Part shown: positions 43,222 through 52,401 of the stretch, piece by piece
How positions within the stretch are numbered: position 1 is the first letter of the stretch
Layout: the number at the start of each line of letters is the position of its first letter
From: Couchioplanes caeruleus
GTDB taxonomy: Bacteria; Actinomycetota; Actinomycetes; Mycobacteriales; Micromonosporaceae
Direction of reading: 5' to 3'
DNA: 64,000 bases
Assembly: GCF_003751945.1 (NCBI RefSeq)
Contig: NZ_RJKL01000001.1
Span: forward strand, 8,202,501 to 8,266,500
The notes under the pieces: model-generated
What the model was told of the DNA's origin: nothing
Seen by the model: only the letters and a program-made list of their open reading frames with translations
Databases searched by the model: none
Translations under genes and position numbers: made by a program

Positions 43222-44286
43222 ATGAGCCACAGCGTGCAGACGGCGCCACCACCCGTCTCGGTGCCGTCTCGAATAACCCGGAGCCTCTCCCAGCGGCTGC
43301 TCGGCCGTCCCGAGGTGGGCGCCCTGGTCGCCGCCGTACTCATCTTCATCTTCTTCCTCGCCATGGCGCCGGCCTTCCGGTCCGCCGAGTCCTTCTTCAC
43401 CGTGCTCTACCAGTCCTCGACGATCGGCATCGTCGCCGTCGGCGTCGGCATGCTCATGATCGGCGGCGAGTTCGACCTCTCCGCGGGCGTCATCACCACC
43501 ACCGCGGGCCTGGTCAACTCCATGTTCTGCTGGTACTTCGGGGTCAATCTGTGGGTCGGCGCGCTGCTCTCGCTGTCCTTCTGCCTGCTCGTCGGCTTCC
43601 TCAACGGCTACCTGGTGATGAAGACCGGCATTCCGAGCTTCCTCATCACGCTGGGCACCTTCTTCGTGCTGCAGGGCGCCAATCTCGGCCTCACCAAGCT
43701 CGTCACCGGATCGGTCTCGAGCCCCGACATCAGCCAGATCGACGGTTTCGGGTCGCTGAACAAGATCTTCGCGTCCAGCTTCAAGATCGGCCCGGTCACC
43801 GTCTGGATCACCGTGATCTGGTGGGCCCTCTTCGTCGCGCTCGCCGCCTGGATCCTGCAGCGGACCCGCATCGGCAACTGGTTCTTCGCCGTCGGCGGCG
43901 CCCCGGACAGCGCCCGCGCGGTCGGCGTGCCGGTGGTGAAGACGAAGATCGGCCTGTTCATGACGGTGTCGTTCCTCGGCTGGTTCGTCGGCATGCACAC
44001 GCTCTACCGGTTCAACACCCTGCAGGCCGGCAACGGCGTCGGCAACGAGTTCCTCTACATCATCGCCGCGGTCGTCGGCGGCACGCTGCTCACCGGCGGC
44101 TTCGGCAACGCGATCGGCGTCGCCGTCGGCGCCTTCATCTTCGGCATGACCAGCCTCGGCATCGTCTACGCCGGGTGGGACCCCAACTGGTTCCGGGCCT
44201 TCCTCGGCGTCATGCTCCTGCTCGCCGTCCTCGTCAACCTCTACATCAAGCGCATGTCGACCTCCGGAAGGTGGGCTGAGTCATGA
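43222..44286 (+). CDS. Sugar ABC transporter permease (RbsC type)
   Basis: This 354-residue membrane protein has eight to ten hydrophobic helices. The region GIVAVGVGMLMIGGEFDLSA is a signature of the ribose/inositol BPD_transp_2 family, and ITLGTFFVLQGANLGLTKLV and AVVGGTLLTGGFGNAIGVAV further support it. It forms the channel with the upstream lipoprotein and the ATPase immediately downstream (ATGA overlap). The start ATG follows GGAGTCCCCTCC. Confidence 0.92.
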   Translation: MSHSVQTAPPPVSVPSRITRSLSQRLLGRPEVGALVAAVLIFIFFLAMAPAFRSAESFFTVLYQSSTIGIVAVGVGMLMIGGEFDLSAGVITTTAGLVNSMFCWYFGVNLWVGALLSLSFCLLVGFLNGYLVMKTGIPSFLITLGTFFVLQGANLGLTKLVTGSVSSPDISQIDGFGSLNKIFASSFKIGPVTVWITVIWWALFVALAAWILQRTRIGNWFFAVGGAPDSARAVGVPVVKTKIGLFMTVSFLGWFVGMHTLYRFNTLQAGNGVGNEFLYIIAAVVGGTLLTGGFGNAIGVAVGAFIFGMTSLGIVYAGWDPNWFRAFLGVMLLLAVLVNLYIKRMSTSGRWAES

Positions 44287-45098
44287 CCGACACCCTCGCG
44301 CACCACGCCGACAGCGGACTGCAGAAGGGCGAGCCGCTCATCGAGATGGACGGCGTCGGCAAGTCGTACGGTGCGATCCGCGCGCTCCGCGGCATCGGCC
44401 TGCGGGTCAACGCCGGCGAGGTCACCTGCGTGCTGGGCGACAACGGTGCGGGCAAGTCCACCCTGATCAAGATCATGTCGGGCCTGCACCCGCACAACGA
44501 GGGCACGCTGCGGGTCGACGGCCGAGAGCTGACCTTCTCGTCCCCGCGGGAGGCCCTCGACCACGGCATCGCGACCGTCTACCAGGACCTCGCCGTGGTC
44601 CCGCTCATGGAGGTCTGGCGCAACTTCTTCCTCGGCTCCGAGATCAGCTCAGGCCGGTTCCCCCTGGCCGGGCTCAAGATCCGCGACATGAGGCGGATCG
44701 CCGACGAGGAACTGCGCAAGATGGGCATCGTCGTCAAGGACATCGACCAACCGATCGGCACTCTCTCCGGCGGCCAGCGGCAGTGCGTCGCCATCGCCCG
44801 CGCGGTCTACTTCGGCGCCCGCGTCCTGATCCTCGACGAGCCGACGGCCGCGCTGGGCGTCAAGCAGTCCGGGATCGTGCTCAAGTACGTCGCCGCCGCC
44901 CGCGACGCCGGGCTGGGGGTCGTGTTCATCACCCACAACCCGCACCACGCGTACCTGGTCGGGGACCACTTCGTCATCCTCAAGCTCGGCGCCACCGTCC
45001 TCGACAAGACCCGCAAGGAGGTCGGCCTCGACGAGCTGACCGCCCAGATGGCGGGCGGCGACGAACTGGCCGAGCTCTCCCACGAACTCGGCCGTTGA
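44283..45098 (+). CDS. Sugar ABC transporter ATP-binding protein, single-domain
   Basis: This 271-residue ATPase has Walker A LGDNGAGKST near residues 57-66, Q-loop VYQDLAVVPL, signature LSGGQRQ, Walker B VLILDEPTAALG and switch VFITHNPHH. Ribose-type importers normally use one ~500-residue protein with two fused domains (RbsA); here only one domain is present, so the importer must use a homodimer. No second ATPase gene occurs in the operon. The ATG overlaps the permease stop. Confidence 0.92.
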   Translation: MTDTLAHHADSGLQKGEPLIEMDGVGKSYGAIRALRGIGLRVNAGEVTCVLGDNGAGKSTLIKIMSGLHPHNEGTLRVDGRELTFSSPREALDHGIATVYQDLAVVPLMEVWRNFFLGSEISSGRFPLAGLKIRDMRRIADEELRKMGIVVKDIDQPIGTLSGGQRQCVAIARAVYFGARVLILDEPTAALGVKQSGIVLKYVAAARDAGLGVVFITHNPHHAYLVGDHFVILKLGATVLDKTRKEVGLDELTAQMAGGDELAELSHELGR

Positions 45099-45112
45099 AA
45101 GGACCCGTGCGC

Positions 45113-46126
45113 ATGCTCAGAATCGGAGTCATCGGCACCGGCATGATCGGCCAGGACCACATCCGGCGCATGACCAGCGTCCTGGCGGGCGTCGAGGTCA
45201 CCGCCGTCACGGACGTGGACGTGGAGACCGCCAAGAGGGTCGCCGACGCCCTGCCGGGCGCGGTCGTGCACGGTAGCGGCGAGGACCTGATCGCCGACCC
45301 CGGCGTCGACGCGGTAGTCGTCTGCTCGTGGGGACCGACCCACGAGCAGTACGTGCTCGCCTGTATCGCGGCAGGCAAACAGGTGTTCTGCGAAAAGCCG
45401 CTCGCCACCACCGAGGAGGCCTGCCGGCGCATCGTCGAGGCCGAGGTCGGTCACGGCCGCCGGTTGGTCCAGGTCGGATACATGCGACGGTACGACGCCG
45501 CGTACCGCGCGCTGAAGGCGGTCGTCGACAGCGGCCGGATCGGTGCGCCGTTGATGATGCACTGCGCCCACCGCAACCCGGGCGTGCCCTCGTACTACGA
45601 GAAGGAGAGCGCTATCACGGACACGGCGGTGCACGAGATCGACATGGTGCGCTGGATGTTCGGCGAGGAGATCGTGGCGGTGCGCGTGCTCGTACCCCGC
45701 AAGAGCCGCAACGGCGGCGACCTGCAGGACCCGCTGCTCTTCCTGCTCGAGCTGGCCGGCGGGGCGATCGTCGACGTCGAGATCTCCGTCAACATCCGCT
45801 ACGGCTACGACATCCGCGGGGAGGTCGTCGGCGAGGACGGCACCGCGGCGCTCGGCGAACCGAGCCCGGTCATGGTGCGCGGCGGCGGCCGGCTCGCCAT
45901 GCCGGTGCCGGCGGACTGGCGGGAACGGTTCATCCGCGCCTACGACGTGGAACTGCAGGAATGGATCGACTCGATCGCCGCGGGCGGGCCACCGGTGGGC
46001 CCGAGCGCCTGGGACGGCTACGCCGCGGCGGTGGTCTCGGACGCGGGCGTCGCGGCCCTGCGCGGCGGGGACCGGGTCGGCGTGACGCTGATGCCGCGCC
46101 CGGCCCTGTACGAGGTGGCTCCGTGA
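45113..46126 (+). CDS. iolG: Inositol 2-dehydrogenase-type oxidoreductase (Gfo/Idh/MocA family)
   Basis: This 337-residue NAD-dependent dehydrogenase has the Rossmann motif IGVIGTGMIGQDHIRR, the EKPL motif in FCEKPLATT with the catalytic Lys, and a late AVHEIDMVRWMFG containing conserved Asp and His. The family includes IolG, which oxidises myo-inositol to 2-keto-myo-inositol, the first catabolic step, absent otherwise from this operon. The ATG follows AAAGGA. It overlaps the downstream GTG by 4 bp. Oxidation of another inositol isomer cannot be excluded. Confidence 0.87.
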   Translation: MLRIGVIGTGMIGQDHIRRMTSVLAGVEVTAVTDVDVETAKRVADALPGAVVHGSGEDLIADPGVDAVVVCSWGPTHEQYVLACIAAGKQVFCEKPLATTEEACRRIVEAEVGHGRRLVQVGYMRRYDAAYRALKAVVDSGRIGAPLMMHCAHRNPGVPSYYEKESAITDTAVHEIDMVRWMFGEEIVAVRVLVPRKSRNGGDLQDPLLFLLELAGGAIVDVEISVNIRYGYDIRGEVVGEDGTAALGEPSPVMVRGGGRLAMPVPADWRERFIRAYDVELQEWIDSIAAGGPPVGPSAWDGYAAAVVSDAGVAALRGGDRVGVTLMPRPALYEVAP

Positions 46127-46983
46127 AGATCGCACTCGACCCGTACATGCTGCGTACGGTGCCCCTGCTCGACCTGCCGCGCCGCGTCGCGGAGCTCGGC
46201 TACCGGCACATCGAACTGTCCCCCCGGGACGACTTCCTGCCGTTCTTCCTCCACCCCCGCGCCGACCGGGCGACGATTACGGCGTTCAAGCGGGAACTCG
46301 CCGCGGCCGACGTGGAGATCGCGTCGGTCCTGCCGCTGTACAGATGGTCGGGCCCGGACGAGGGCGAGCGGCAGGCGGCGGTGCGCTATTGGAAGCGGGC
46401 CATCGAAATCACCGTGGATCTCGGCGTCACCGTGATGAACTCCGAGTTCAACGGCCGCCCGGCGGCCGCAGAGGCGAGCGAGGCCCAGTTCTGGCGCTCC
46501 CTGGAGGAGCTCCTCCCGATCTTCGAGCGCGAGGGCGTCCGGCTGGTCCTGGAACCCCACCCCGACGACTTCGTCGAGGACGGCGTCGCCGGGGTGAACC
46601 TGGTCCGCGGCATCGACTCGGACCTGGTGTCGTTCCTCTACTGCGCCCCGCACACCTTCCACCAGGGCGGCGACCTCGCGGCCGTGATGCGCCACGCCGG
46701 GCCGCTGCTGACCCAGGTGCACCTCGCGGACTCGTTCGACCACCGCGGGTCGTCCGGCCTGCGGTACATCGTGAACCCGCCCGGATCGACGGCCAGGGTG
46801 CACCAGCATCTCGACATCGGACAGGGCGAGGTGGACTGGGACCTGTTCTTCCGGACGCTGTGCGAGGTCGGCTTCGACGGGATCGCCACCGTGTGCGTGT
46901 TCGCCTGGGAGGAGCGGGCCGACGACAGTTGCCGGCACAATCTCGCGCAGATCCACCAGTACCTGCGGAAGCACGCCTTCTGA
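46123..46983 (+). CDS. Sugar phosphate isomerase/epimerase (IolH/IolE-like TIM barrel)
   Basis: This 286-residue xylose-isomerase-like TIM-barrel protein begins VKIALDPYMLRTVPLLDLPR. Possible metal residues lie in VMNSEFNGRP, RLVLEPHPDDFVED, FLYCAPHTFHQGGD and VHLADSFDH. It closes the iol operon, overlapping iolG by 4 bp. Actinobacterial clusters often carry one or two such barrels beside IolE (IolH-like). An isomerase for inosose or its epimer is plausible. The stop lies 8 bp from the convergent hydrolase gene, with no terminator hairpin seen. Confidence 0.8.
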   Translation: MKIALDPYMLRTVPLLDLPRRVAELGYRHIELSPRDDFLPFFLHPRADRATITAFKRELAAADVEIASVLPLYRWSGPDEGERQAAVRYWKRAIEITVDLGVTVMNSEFNGRPAAAEASEAQFWRSLEELLPIFEREGVRLVLEPHPDDFVEDGVAGVNLVRGIDSDLVSFLYCAPHTFHQGGDLAAVMRHAGPLLTQVHLADSFDHRGSSGLRYIVNPPGSTARVHQHLDIGQGEVDWDLFFRTLCEVGFDGIATVCVFAWEERADDSCRHNLAQIHQYLRKHAF

Positions 46984-46991
46984 ACCTTGCT

Positions 46992-48110
46992 CTAAGGCAG
47001 CTTGTCGACCTTGGTGTCGACGCCGGCGATCCGGCGGGCGCCGGTGAGGACGGGCATGCCGCCCTTGTCGTCCTTGAGAGCCAGCCGGTAGTAGGCCGTG
47101 AGGTAGGTGGCCGCGAAGTTCTGCTGCTGCGCGGCGGTCGGCCGGTTCGGCGTCTGCGGGCAACCCGTGTCGTCCTTGTCGACCGAACCCGGTCCCGTGG
47201 TCCAGGCGGTGTTGAAGAAGTTGTGGTTGGCACGGGCGACCCGGACGAAGAACGCCGGCAGCTTGGTCCTACCCCGGGCATTGTCGAAGAACTCCCGATC
47301 GCCCTCCCGCCAGCATTCGGACGAGACGACCGCGAACGAGGTCCTGCTGACGATCGACTCATCGTCCGGGCTCCGGCCGCCGGCGGAGGCGAGAGTCACC
47401 ACGCCACGGATCCGGACACCGGCGGGAACCTTGCCGCGATTGTCGTCACCGGCGGTGACCATGACGGCCTGGGCGCCGACCGAGTGCCCCATCAGACCCA
47501 CCCGGGTCATGTCCACCCGGCCCCGGAAGTCGACGTCGGCCTGCCTGCCGGTGACCGCTTCGGTGAACTTCCCGGCAAGCGGGCCGGACCCGGAGGAGGT
47601 CAGCTTCTGCCACATGCCGAGGTGCTGGTTGATGAGCTTCGCGCGCTGCTCGGCGACTCCCATGAAATGGTTGATGCCGTTCGCGCTGAGCGAGACGACC
47701 ACGAACCCGTCCTGCGCCAGCGCCCTGCCGAGATAGTCGTAGCCGTGGTAGCTGGGGTATGGCTTCACACCTTTCGGGCACGGCCAGCCCGAGGGGCCGT
47801 CGTCCGGGACGTAACAGGCATTGTTCTGACCGTGCAGCAGCACGATCAGGGGAATCTTCTCCTTCGCGAGCCGGCGGGGATAGTGGACGACGGCCTTCAT
47901 CTCCGAATAGCCCGGCCAGTCCGGCCTATCGGTGAAAGCCTTGTCGCCGAGGTGGTACTCGGCCACGGCGACGGCCGCGAGTGCGTTCCCCGAGCCCTTC
48001 CCGGTGGCCGCGCCCGCGGTCAGGAATCGGTTCATCATCAGGCTGCTTGCGGCCACGGCCGCGATCGACAAGACAGCAACACCGATGCGTACGCGTCGGC
48101 TACGAGCCAT
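46992..48110 (-). CDS. Secreted or membrane-anchored alpha/beta hydrolase
   Basis: This 372-residue protein starts at an ATG with GGAGGACC upstream. The basic N-terminus and hydrophobic segment RIGVAVLSIAAVAASSLMMN form a signal or anchor. The hydrolase part has LIVLLHGQNNACY with the oxyanion region, the nucleophile elbow VGLMGHSVGAQAVMV, and a candidate late catalytic His in ARANHNFFNTAW. The family resembles chlorophyllase/PET-hydrolase-like enzymes; substrate unknown. It converges on the inositol operon with 8 bp between stop codons. Confidence 0.82.
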   Translation of the reverse strand: MARSRRVRIGVAVLSIAAVAASSLMMNRFLTAGAATGKGSGNALAAVAVAEYHLGDKAFTDRPDWPGYSEMKAVVHYPRRLAKEKIPLIVLLHGQNNACYVPDDGPSGWPCPKGVKPYPSYHGYDYLGRALAQDGFVVVSLSANGINHFMGVAEQRAKLINQHLGMWQKLTSSGSGPLAGKFTEAVTGRQADVDFRGRVDMTRVGLMGHSVGAQAVMVTAGDDNRGKVPAGVRIRGVVTLASAGGRSPDDESIVSRTSFAVVSSECWREGDREFFDNARGRTKLPAFFVRVARANHNFFNTAWTTGPGSVDKDDTGCPQTPNRPTAAQQQNFAATYLTAYYRLALKDDKGGMPVLTGARRIAGVDTKVDKLP

Positions 48111-48206
48111 GAAGGTCCTCCGGCGGTCGGATCGTTCGATGTGCCAACGACCGTAGGAGCGCATTGTCAGGATCCCGTGAGCATTCTTCGTACCGGACTT
48201 CCGGCG

Positions 48207-48929
48207 TCAGCTCCCGGTGGCCGCACCGACGCGGTGCAGCTCTGCCTCGCTGCCGACGGCGGTCCGATGCTCGGGATGGTTCACGTACTCGTGGACGACC
48301 CGGATGAGGTATTCCGGGTCGACATCGGCGGGCAGGGTCCTGCGGCCGCCGCCCAATCCGCGGCGGCGCACCAGGTCGGGCCGGTGGTAGGAGGCGGCGA
48401 GACCGTGGCCGACCGCGGCGAGGGGAAGAGCGGGGTCGAAGGCGTCCCAGGGGATGAAGTGCGAGCCCAGGGCCTGGCGGTTGAGGACGCCGTCGGGTCG
48501 CAGGCGCAGACCGTGCCGGCCGGCGGCCACGTGCCATTGGACGGCGACGAGGAGCACCCACGTCGCGCCCAGGGCGGCATCGACAGGCCACAAGTACTCA
48601 CGGCTGATGACGTCGGCGACCTTGTCGCCGACGAGGGGCCCGCCCAGGAGGGTGAAGGCCGCGGCCTGGAAGACAGGCGGCGCGGAGGGCGGAGCGACGA
48701 AGGCCCGCTCACGCCGCGACACGACAAGGGCGGCGGGGCGGTGGCGCGAGGCGCGCGTGTAAAGGGCGACCGCCACGCCGGTCAGCGCCAGCGTGGTGGC
48801 GGCCGCGGGCAGCCAGATCTGCACCCGGTCTGTCTCCGTGGCAATTCCGAGCGCTACGGCAAGCACGAGGACGCCGATCATCACCAGCCGTCGTCGGCGG
48901 ATGATCGCTGCGAAATCCCTGGTCAGCAC
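48207..48929 (-). CDS. Hypothetical membrane protein
   Basis: This 240-residue protein has two hydrophobic helices near the N-terminus (LVMIGVLVLAVALGIA, WLPAAATTLALTGVAVALY) and a later one (ALGATWVLLVAVQWHV), followed by a soluble part LRLRPDGVLNRQALGSHFIP WDAF. The tail HEYVNHPEHRTAVGSEAEL resembles proteins of actinomycete membrane-sensor type with a PH-like segment, but I do not recognise a named family. It is co-directional with the hydrolase gene, 96 bp downstream of it. Confidence 0.65.
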   Translation of the reverse strand: MLTRDFAAIIRRRRLVMIGVLVLAVALGIATETDRVQIWLPAAATTLALTGVAVALYTRASRHRPAALVVSRRERAFVAPPSAPPVFQAAAFTLLGGPLVGDKVADVISREYLWPVDAALGATWVLLVAVQWHVAAGRHGLRLRPDGVLNRQALGSHFIPWDAFDPALPLAAVGHGLAASYHRPDLVRRRGLGGGRRTLPADVDPEYLIRVVHEYVNHPEHRTAVGSEAELHRVGAATGS

Positions 48930-49091
48930 CGCTGCATGCTACGGGGGTGTGCCGCCGCCGCAGCATGGGGTCGCCTCGGCCTCCTGCTTCCTTGACTGCT
49001 CGGTGCCGCGCCTTCCGCTTTGCGGTCTTCCGCTACCGTCCGCTTTCCGCTCTCCCGCTTCCCTGGGCTGCCTGTTTCCCTGGGCGACCGC

Positions 49092-50045
49092 CTAGGCGAC
49101 TCGGGTCTTGAACATCGCGCGGTAGGCCTGGGGCGTGGTGCTGAGCCGTTGTCCGAAGTGATGACGCAGGGTGGCGGCGCTGCCGAAGCCGGCGTGCACG
49201 GCGATCGCGTCGATGCCGAGGGGGGATTCCTCCAGGAGACGGCGGGCGAGCAGCACGCGCTGGTTCGTGAGCCAGTCGTGCGGGGTGGCCCCCGTCTCGG
49301 CCCGGAACTTACGGGCGAAGGTCCGCGGGGCCATGTGTGCCTGCGCCGCCATGGTGTCCACCGTGTGCGGGCGGTCGAGGCTTGCCATCACCGCGGCCAG
49401 CACCGGTTGCAGGGTGTCGCACTGGACCGGCTGTAGCGGTGTCTCGATGAACTGGGCCTGGCCACCGTCGCGGTGCGGCGGCACGACCATGCGCCGGGCG
49501 ATCTGCGTGGCCACCGCCGAACCCTGTTCCTCCCGGATGAGGTGCAGCCCGCAGTCGACGGCCGCGGCGGTGCCGGCGCTGGTGAGGATCGTGCCGTCGG
49601 CGACGTAAAGGACGTTGGGATCGACCTTCGCGGTCGGGAAATGCGCGGCGAGGCGGTCGGTGTGTCGCCAGTGCGTGGTGCAGCGGCGCCCGTCGAGCAG
49701 GCCCGCGAAGCCCAGCGCGAATGCGCCTGTGCACACGCTCATCACCCACGCGCCCCGGGCGTGTGCACGGCGCAACACCTCGAGGACCTCCTCCGGAGGC
49801 CCCTCCTCGGTGTCGTTGGGAATGACTGCGACCAGGTCGGCGTCGTCGGCCGGCTCCAGGTCGTGCGTCGGAGTGATCGAGAAACCCGCATGGGTCCGTA
49901 CGGGACGCCCGCCCACGCTGCACACCGAGAAGTCGTAGGCAGGAAGGCCCTCGTCCGTCCGGTCGTAGCCGAACAGCTCGCACAGCACCCCGAGCTCGAA
50001 GACGGCGACCGGAGGGAGGGCGAGAACGGCAACCTTGCGCAACAT
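49092..50045 (-). CDS. GlxA-type AraC-family transcriptional regulator
   Basis: This 317-residue regulator has an N-terminal DJ-1/PfpI domain (KVAVLALPPVAVFELGVLCE, SVCTGAFALGFAGLLDGRRC with the nucleophile-site cysteine) and a C-terminal AraC HTH pair (VDTMAAQAHMAPRTFARKFR, IAVHAGFGSAATLRHHFGQR). This is the GlxA architecture. In such regulators the DJ-1 domain senses small amides or redox signals. ATG at 50045 is chosen by domain start; a further in-frame extension to 50102 is possible but lacks similarity. The target is unknown; the neighbours are not obvious. Confidence 0.9.
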   Translation of the reverse strand: MLRKVAVLALPPVAVFELGVLCELFGYDRTDEGLPAYDFSVCSVGGRPVRTHAGFSITPTHDLEPADDADLVAVIPNDTEEGPPEEVLEVLRRAHARGAWVMSVCTGAFALGFAGLLDGRRCTTHWRHTDRLAAHFPTAKVDPNVLYVADGTILTSAGTAAAVDCGLHLIREEQGSAVATQIARRMVVPPHRDGGQAQFIETPLQPVQCDTLQPVLAAVMASLDRPHTVDTMAAQAHMAPRTFARKFRAETGATPHDWLTNQRVLLARRLLEESPLGIDAIAVHAGFGSAATLRHHFGQRLSTTPQAYRAMFKTRVA

Positions 50046-50192
50046 GCCGCCAGCGTACCCGGAGGTTGGCAGGATCTTAAAGATGTATGGCATTACTGCC
50101 ACTGTCTGCGGGGCTACCGCCGCGACAGACTGGGACCGTAAGCAACCCGGTGCGCACCGGCTTCAGAACCGCCGGACAAGGGTGTGACTGTC

Positions 50193-50321
50193 ATGGGACT
50201 CGGAATCCTGCTCCTCTTCCTGTTCATCGCGCTGGCCACGGCTATGGACCTGATTGCCGACTCGCGCGACAGCGCCGACTGGAAGCCCACCACCGATGGC
50301 CTCCGGGCCGGACGCTATTGA
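50193..50321 (+). CDS. 42-residue single-pass membrane protein
   Basis: The short frame encodes MGLGILLLFLFIALATAMDL followed by a polar tail ending RAGRY. It is one transmembrane helix with a short acidic and basic tail. AAGGG lies nine bases before the ATG. Small single-helix proteins with such a tail (DSRDSADWKPTTDGL) recur in actinomycetes, by memory, but have no assigned function. Confidence 0.55.
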   Translation: MGLGILLLFLFIALATAMDLIADSRDSADWKPTTDGLRAGRY

Positions 50322-50327
50322 ACTAGC

Positions 50328-50416
50328 GCACTGAGTCGGCTGGGCCAGGGCACTTGGGTCGGCTGGACCAGGGCACTTGGGTCGGCTGGGCCAGGGCACT
50401 GAGTCGGCGCGGTCCG
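50328..50416. repeat. 23-bp tandem repeat at the edge of the accessory region
   Basis: Four degenerate units with core CTTGGGTCGGCTGG(A/G)CCAG (unit 22-23 bp), each beginning GCAC, run from 50328 to about 50416. They mark the start of a stretch without complete genes to about 50648. The sequence 50417-50648 contains no gene I can support. Confidence 0.8.
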
Positions 50417-50648
50417 CGTCGGCTCCTTGCCCGGCCGCTGCCGACCAGCACCCAGATCGAGGGCCGGCGCCGGCTCCCGGCGGTCGGGCGCCGTTGATGC
50501 GCCAGCACCTGCGGCACGCGACGCCGGCGAGTCATCGAGGGGACCACCTGGAGCACCTGTTCGTCCATCAGTGGCCCCGCTCGGAGACGGAGCGAGGCGG
50601 CGAGCTGGATCGCTGCCGACCGGTGCTCGGCCAAGAGGACAGTTCGCC

Positions 50649-51615
50649 ATGATTCGCGATGCTGCAGAGCGTCAGGCGTGGCGCCACTCCACGCCGAAAT
50701 TCGCGGTGCAGGTCGCGGATCGGTTCCATCTGTGCAGAACCTCGCCGAGGCCGTCGAGCGGTGCGTCGCCCGACACAAGGACTGCTTGCGGGAACCCGTC
50801 ACCGCACCGGCTGGCGATCTGCCCGCTGGGACTGAGGTGCCGGAACCCAGCGGGGTGATGGCGCGGCGCCGCCGCGAACACCACAAACTCGTTCATGACC
50901 TGCTCGCTGAAGGTGCCGGGATTCGGCAGATCGCTCGGCACCTGGGCTCGGGACGGCACACCGTCCAGCGCTACGCCCACGCCGCTACCTGGCAAGAGAT
51001 GCCCGTCGGGCAGAAACCACGCCCGCGCAGCCTCGACCCGTTCAAGGTCACCTTCTCCGGCGCATCAACGATGCCTGCCTCAAAGCCACCGTCCTGCACC
51101 GCGAGGTCTCCGCCCAGAGCTTCACCGGCGGGTACGGCATCGTCCGCGCTTTCGTCGAGCACCACCGCACCCGCCCGGATCCGAGCGCGGTGGTCAAACC
51201 GCCGTCGGTCCGCGAGGTGACCGGCTGGATCTGCCGCCACCCCGATCACCTCGTCGAGCGGGACACCGTCCGGCTCCGAGCCCTGGCCGACCGCTGCCCA
51301 GAACTGGCCACCGCAACTGGCCTCGTGCGCTCGTTCGCCGACATGCTGACCAACCTGCACGGCAACCCACTCGGCACCTGGATCGCCACCGCTCAGCAGG
51401 CAGCACCGCCCGGCCTCACGGGATTCGCTACCGGCCTGACCAACGACCTCGACGCCGTCGCCGCCGGCCTGACCCTGCCCCACAGCTCCGGTCCTGTCGA
51501 GGGCAACGTCGACCGCATCAAGAGGATCAAGCGTCAGATGTACGGGCGCGCGGGCTTCGACCTGCTCCGCAAGCGGGTGCTGCTGACGACTTCGGCCCGT
51601 ACCCAAGAGGGCTGA
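50649..51615 (+). pseudogene. ISL3-family transposase remnant with two frameshifts
   Basis: Three successive frames together read as one ISL3-type transposase. Frame A (50649-50732) ends AVQVADRFHL. A one-base loss in the Trp codon then shifts to frame B (QNLAEAVERCVARHKDCLRE, to about 51046, LDPFK). A second one-base shift leads to frame C (HLLRRINDACLKATVLHREV through SSGPVEGNVDRIKRIKRQMY, stop 51615). The N-terminal third typical of ISL3 transposases (zinc-finger and first catalytic part) is absent. The gene cannot make a working protein. No flanking inverted repeats were found. Family by recalled motif style. Confidence 0.75.
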
Positions 51616-51670
51616 CCCAGCCAGGGCTGGTCGACGACGCGCACGGAGCTTGCTGAGGCCGCCGAATGTC

Positions 51671-52354
51671 ATGATGCATGCCGTGACGGACGACGATCTT
51701 TGGTATGCGATGCCGACCCTCGTAGGCGGCCGGACTCGGCTTGAGCCATTGGCGGTGGAACACGCCCAGGGCTACCTGACGGCCGTCGGGACGCCCGACG
51801 AAGCGGCCGAGATTTTCCGCTGGCAAAGCCCTGCAGGAGGCGCGTTAGCGCAACCAGTCACGTCGGATGACGCGCGCCGGCACATCACCACTGCCCTGGC
51901 GGCACGTGCCCGCGCCGAACGCCTGCCCTACGCCCAGATCGACTCCGCGACAGGGCAGTTCATCGGCACGACATCCTTCGCCGACCCGGATCCCGTCCTG
52001 CGCACCGTGACGATCGGTTACACGTGGCTAGGACAACGATGGTGGGGCAGCGGTGCGAACGCGGAAGCGAAACTGCTGATGATGACGTTCGCCTTCGAGA
52101 CCCTGCACGCGGTGCGCGTGGTCTTGGTCACCGACATTCGCAACCAGCGGGCTCAGAACGCCATCGAACGCCTCGGCGCAGTGCGGGAAGGCGTACTACG
52201 AAAGCACCGCCGTCGCTCTGACGGATCGTGGCGCGACACCGTGATCTATTCGATCCTGGACGATGACTGGACTGAGGTGAAGCGCGGCCTCGAAGCGCGA
52301 CTCGAACGAGCCTCCGACCAACAAGGGTGTAGTCGCCGCCACGGGGATCGCTGA
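51671..52354 (+). CDS. GNAT-family acetyltransferase (RimJ/RimL-like)
   Basis: This protein of about 227 residues starts at one of the ATGs at 51671/51674 (a GTG at 51683 also fits). It carries the RimJ/RimL pattern RTRLEPLAVEHAQGYL near the start, then TIGYTWLGQRWWGSGANAEA and AKLLMMTFAFETL, with LVTDIRNQRAQNAIERLGAV REG at the end, the acetyl-CoA and acceptor-loop blocks. Such enzymes acetylate protein N-termini or small molecules. A TTA codon is in frame (GGALAQ), unlike the core genes in this window, which supports recent acquisition. Confidence 0.82.
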   Translation: MMHAVTDDDLWYAMPTLVGGRTRLEPLAVEHAQGYLTAVGTPDEAAEIFRWQSPAGGALAQPVTSDDARRHITTALAARARAERLPYAQIDSATGQFIGTTSFADPDPVLRTVTIGYTWLGQRWWGSGANAEAKLLMMTFAFETLHAVRVVLVTDIRNQRAQNAIERLGAVREGVLRKHRRRSDGSWRDTVIYSILDDDWTEVKRGLEARLERASDQQGCSRRHGDR

Positions 52355-52401
52355 CCCACCACACTTCCTGTGCCAGAACCTGGTTCTGGTAGCCACGCGT
52401 C

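Noticed and set aside
46984..46991. Terminator between the inositol operon and the convergent hydrolase gene
   Set aside because: The gap is only 8 bp and no hairpin is seen there.
50417..50648. Minus-strand protein-like frame (LLAEHRSAAIQLAASLRLRA) next to the ISL3 relic
   Set aside because: It reads plausibly for about 30 residues but has no start, no family match that I recognise, and becomes low-complexity; treated as chance.
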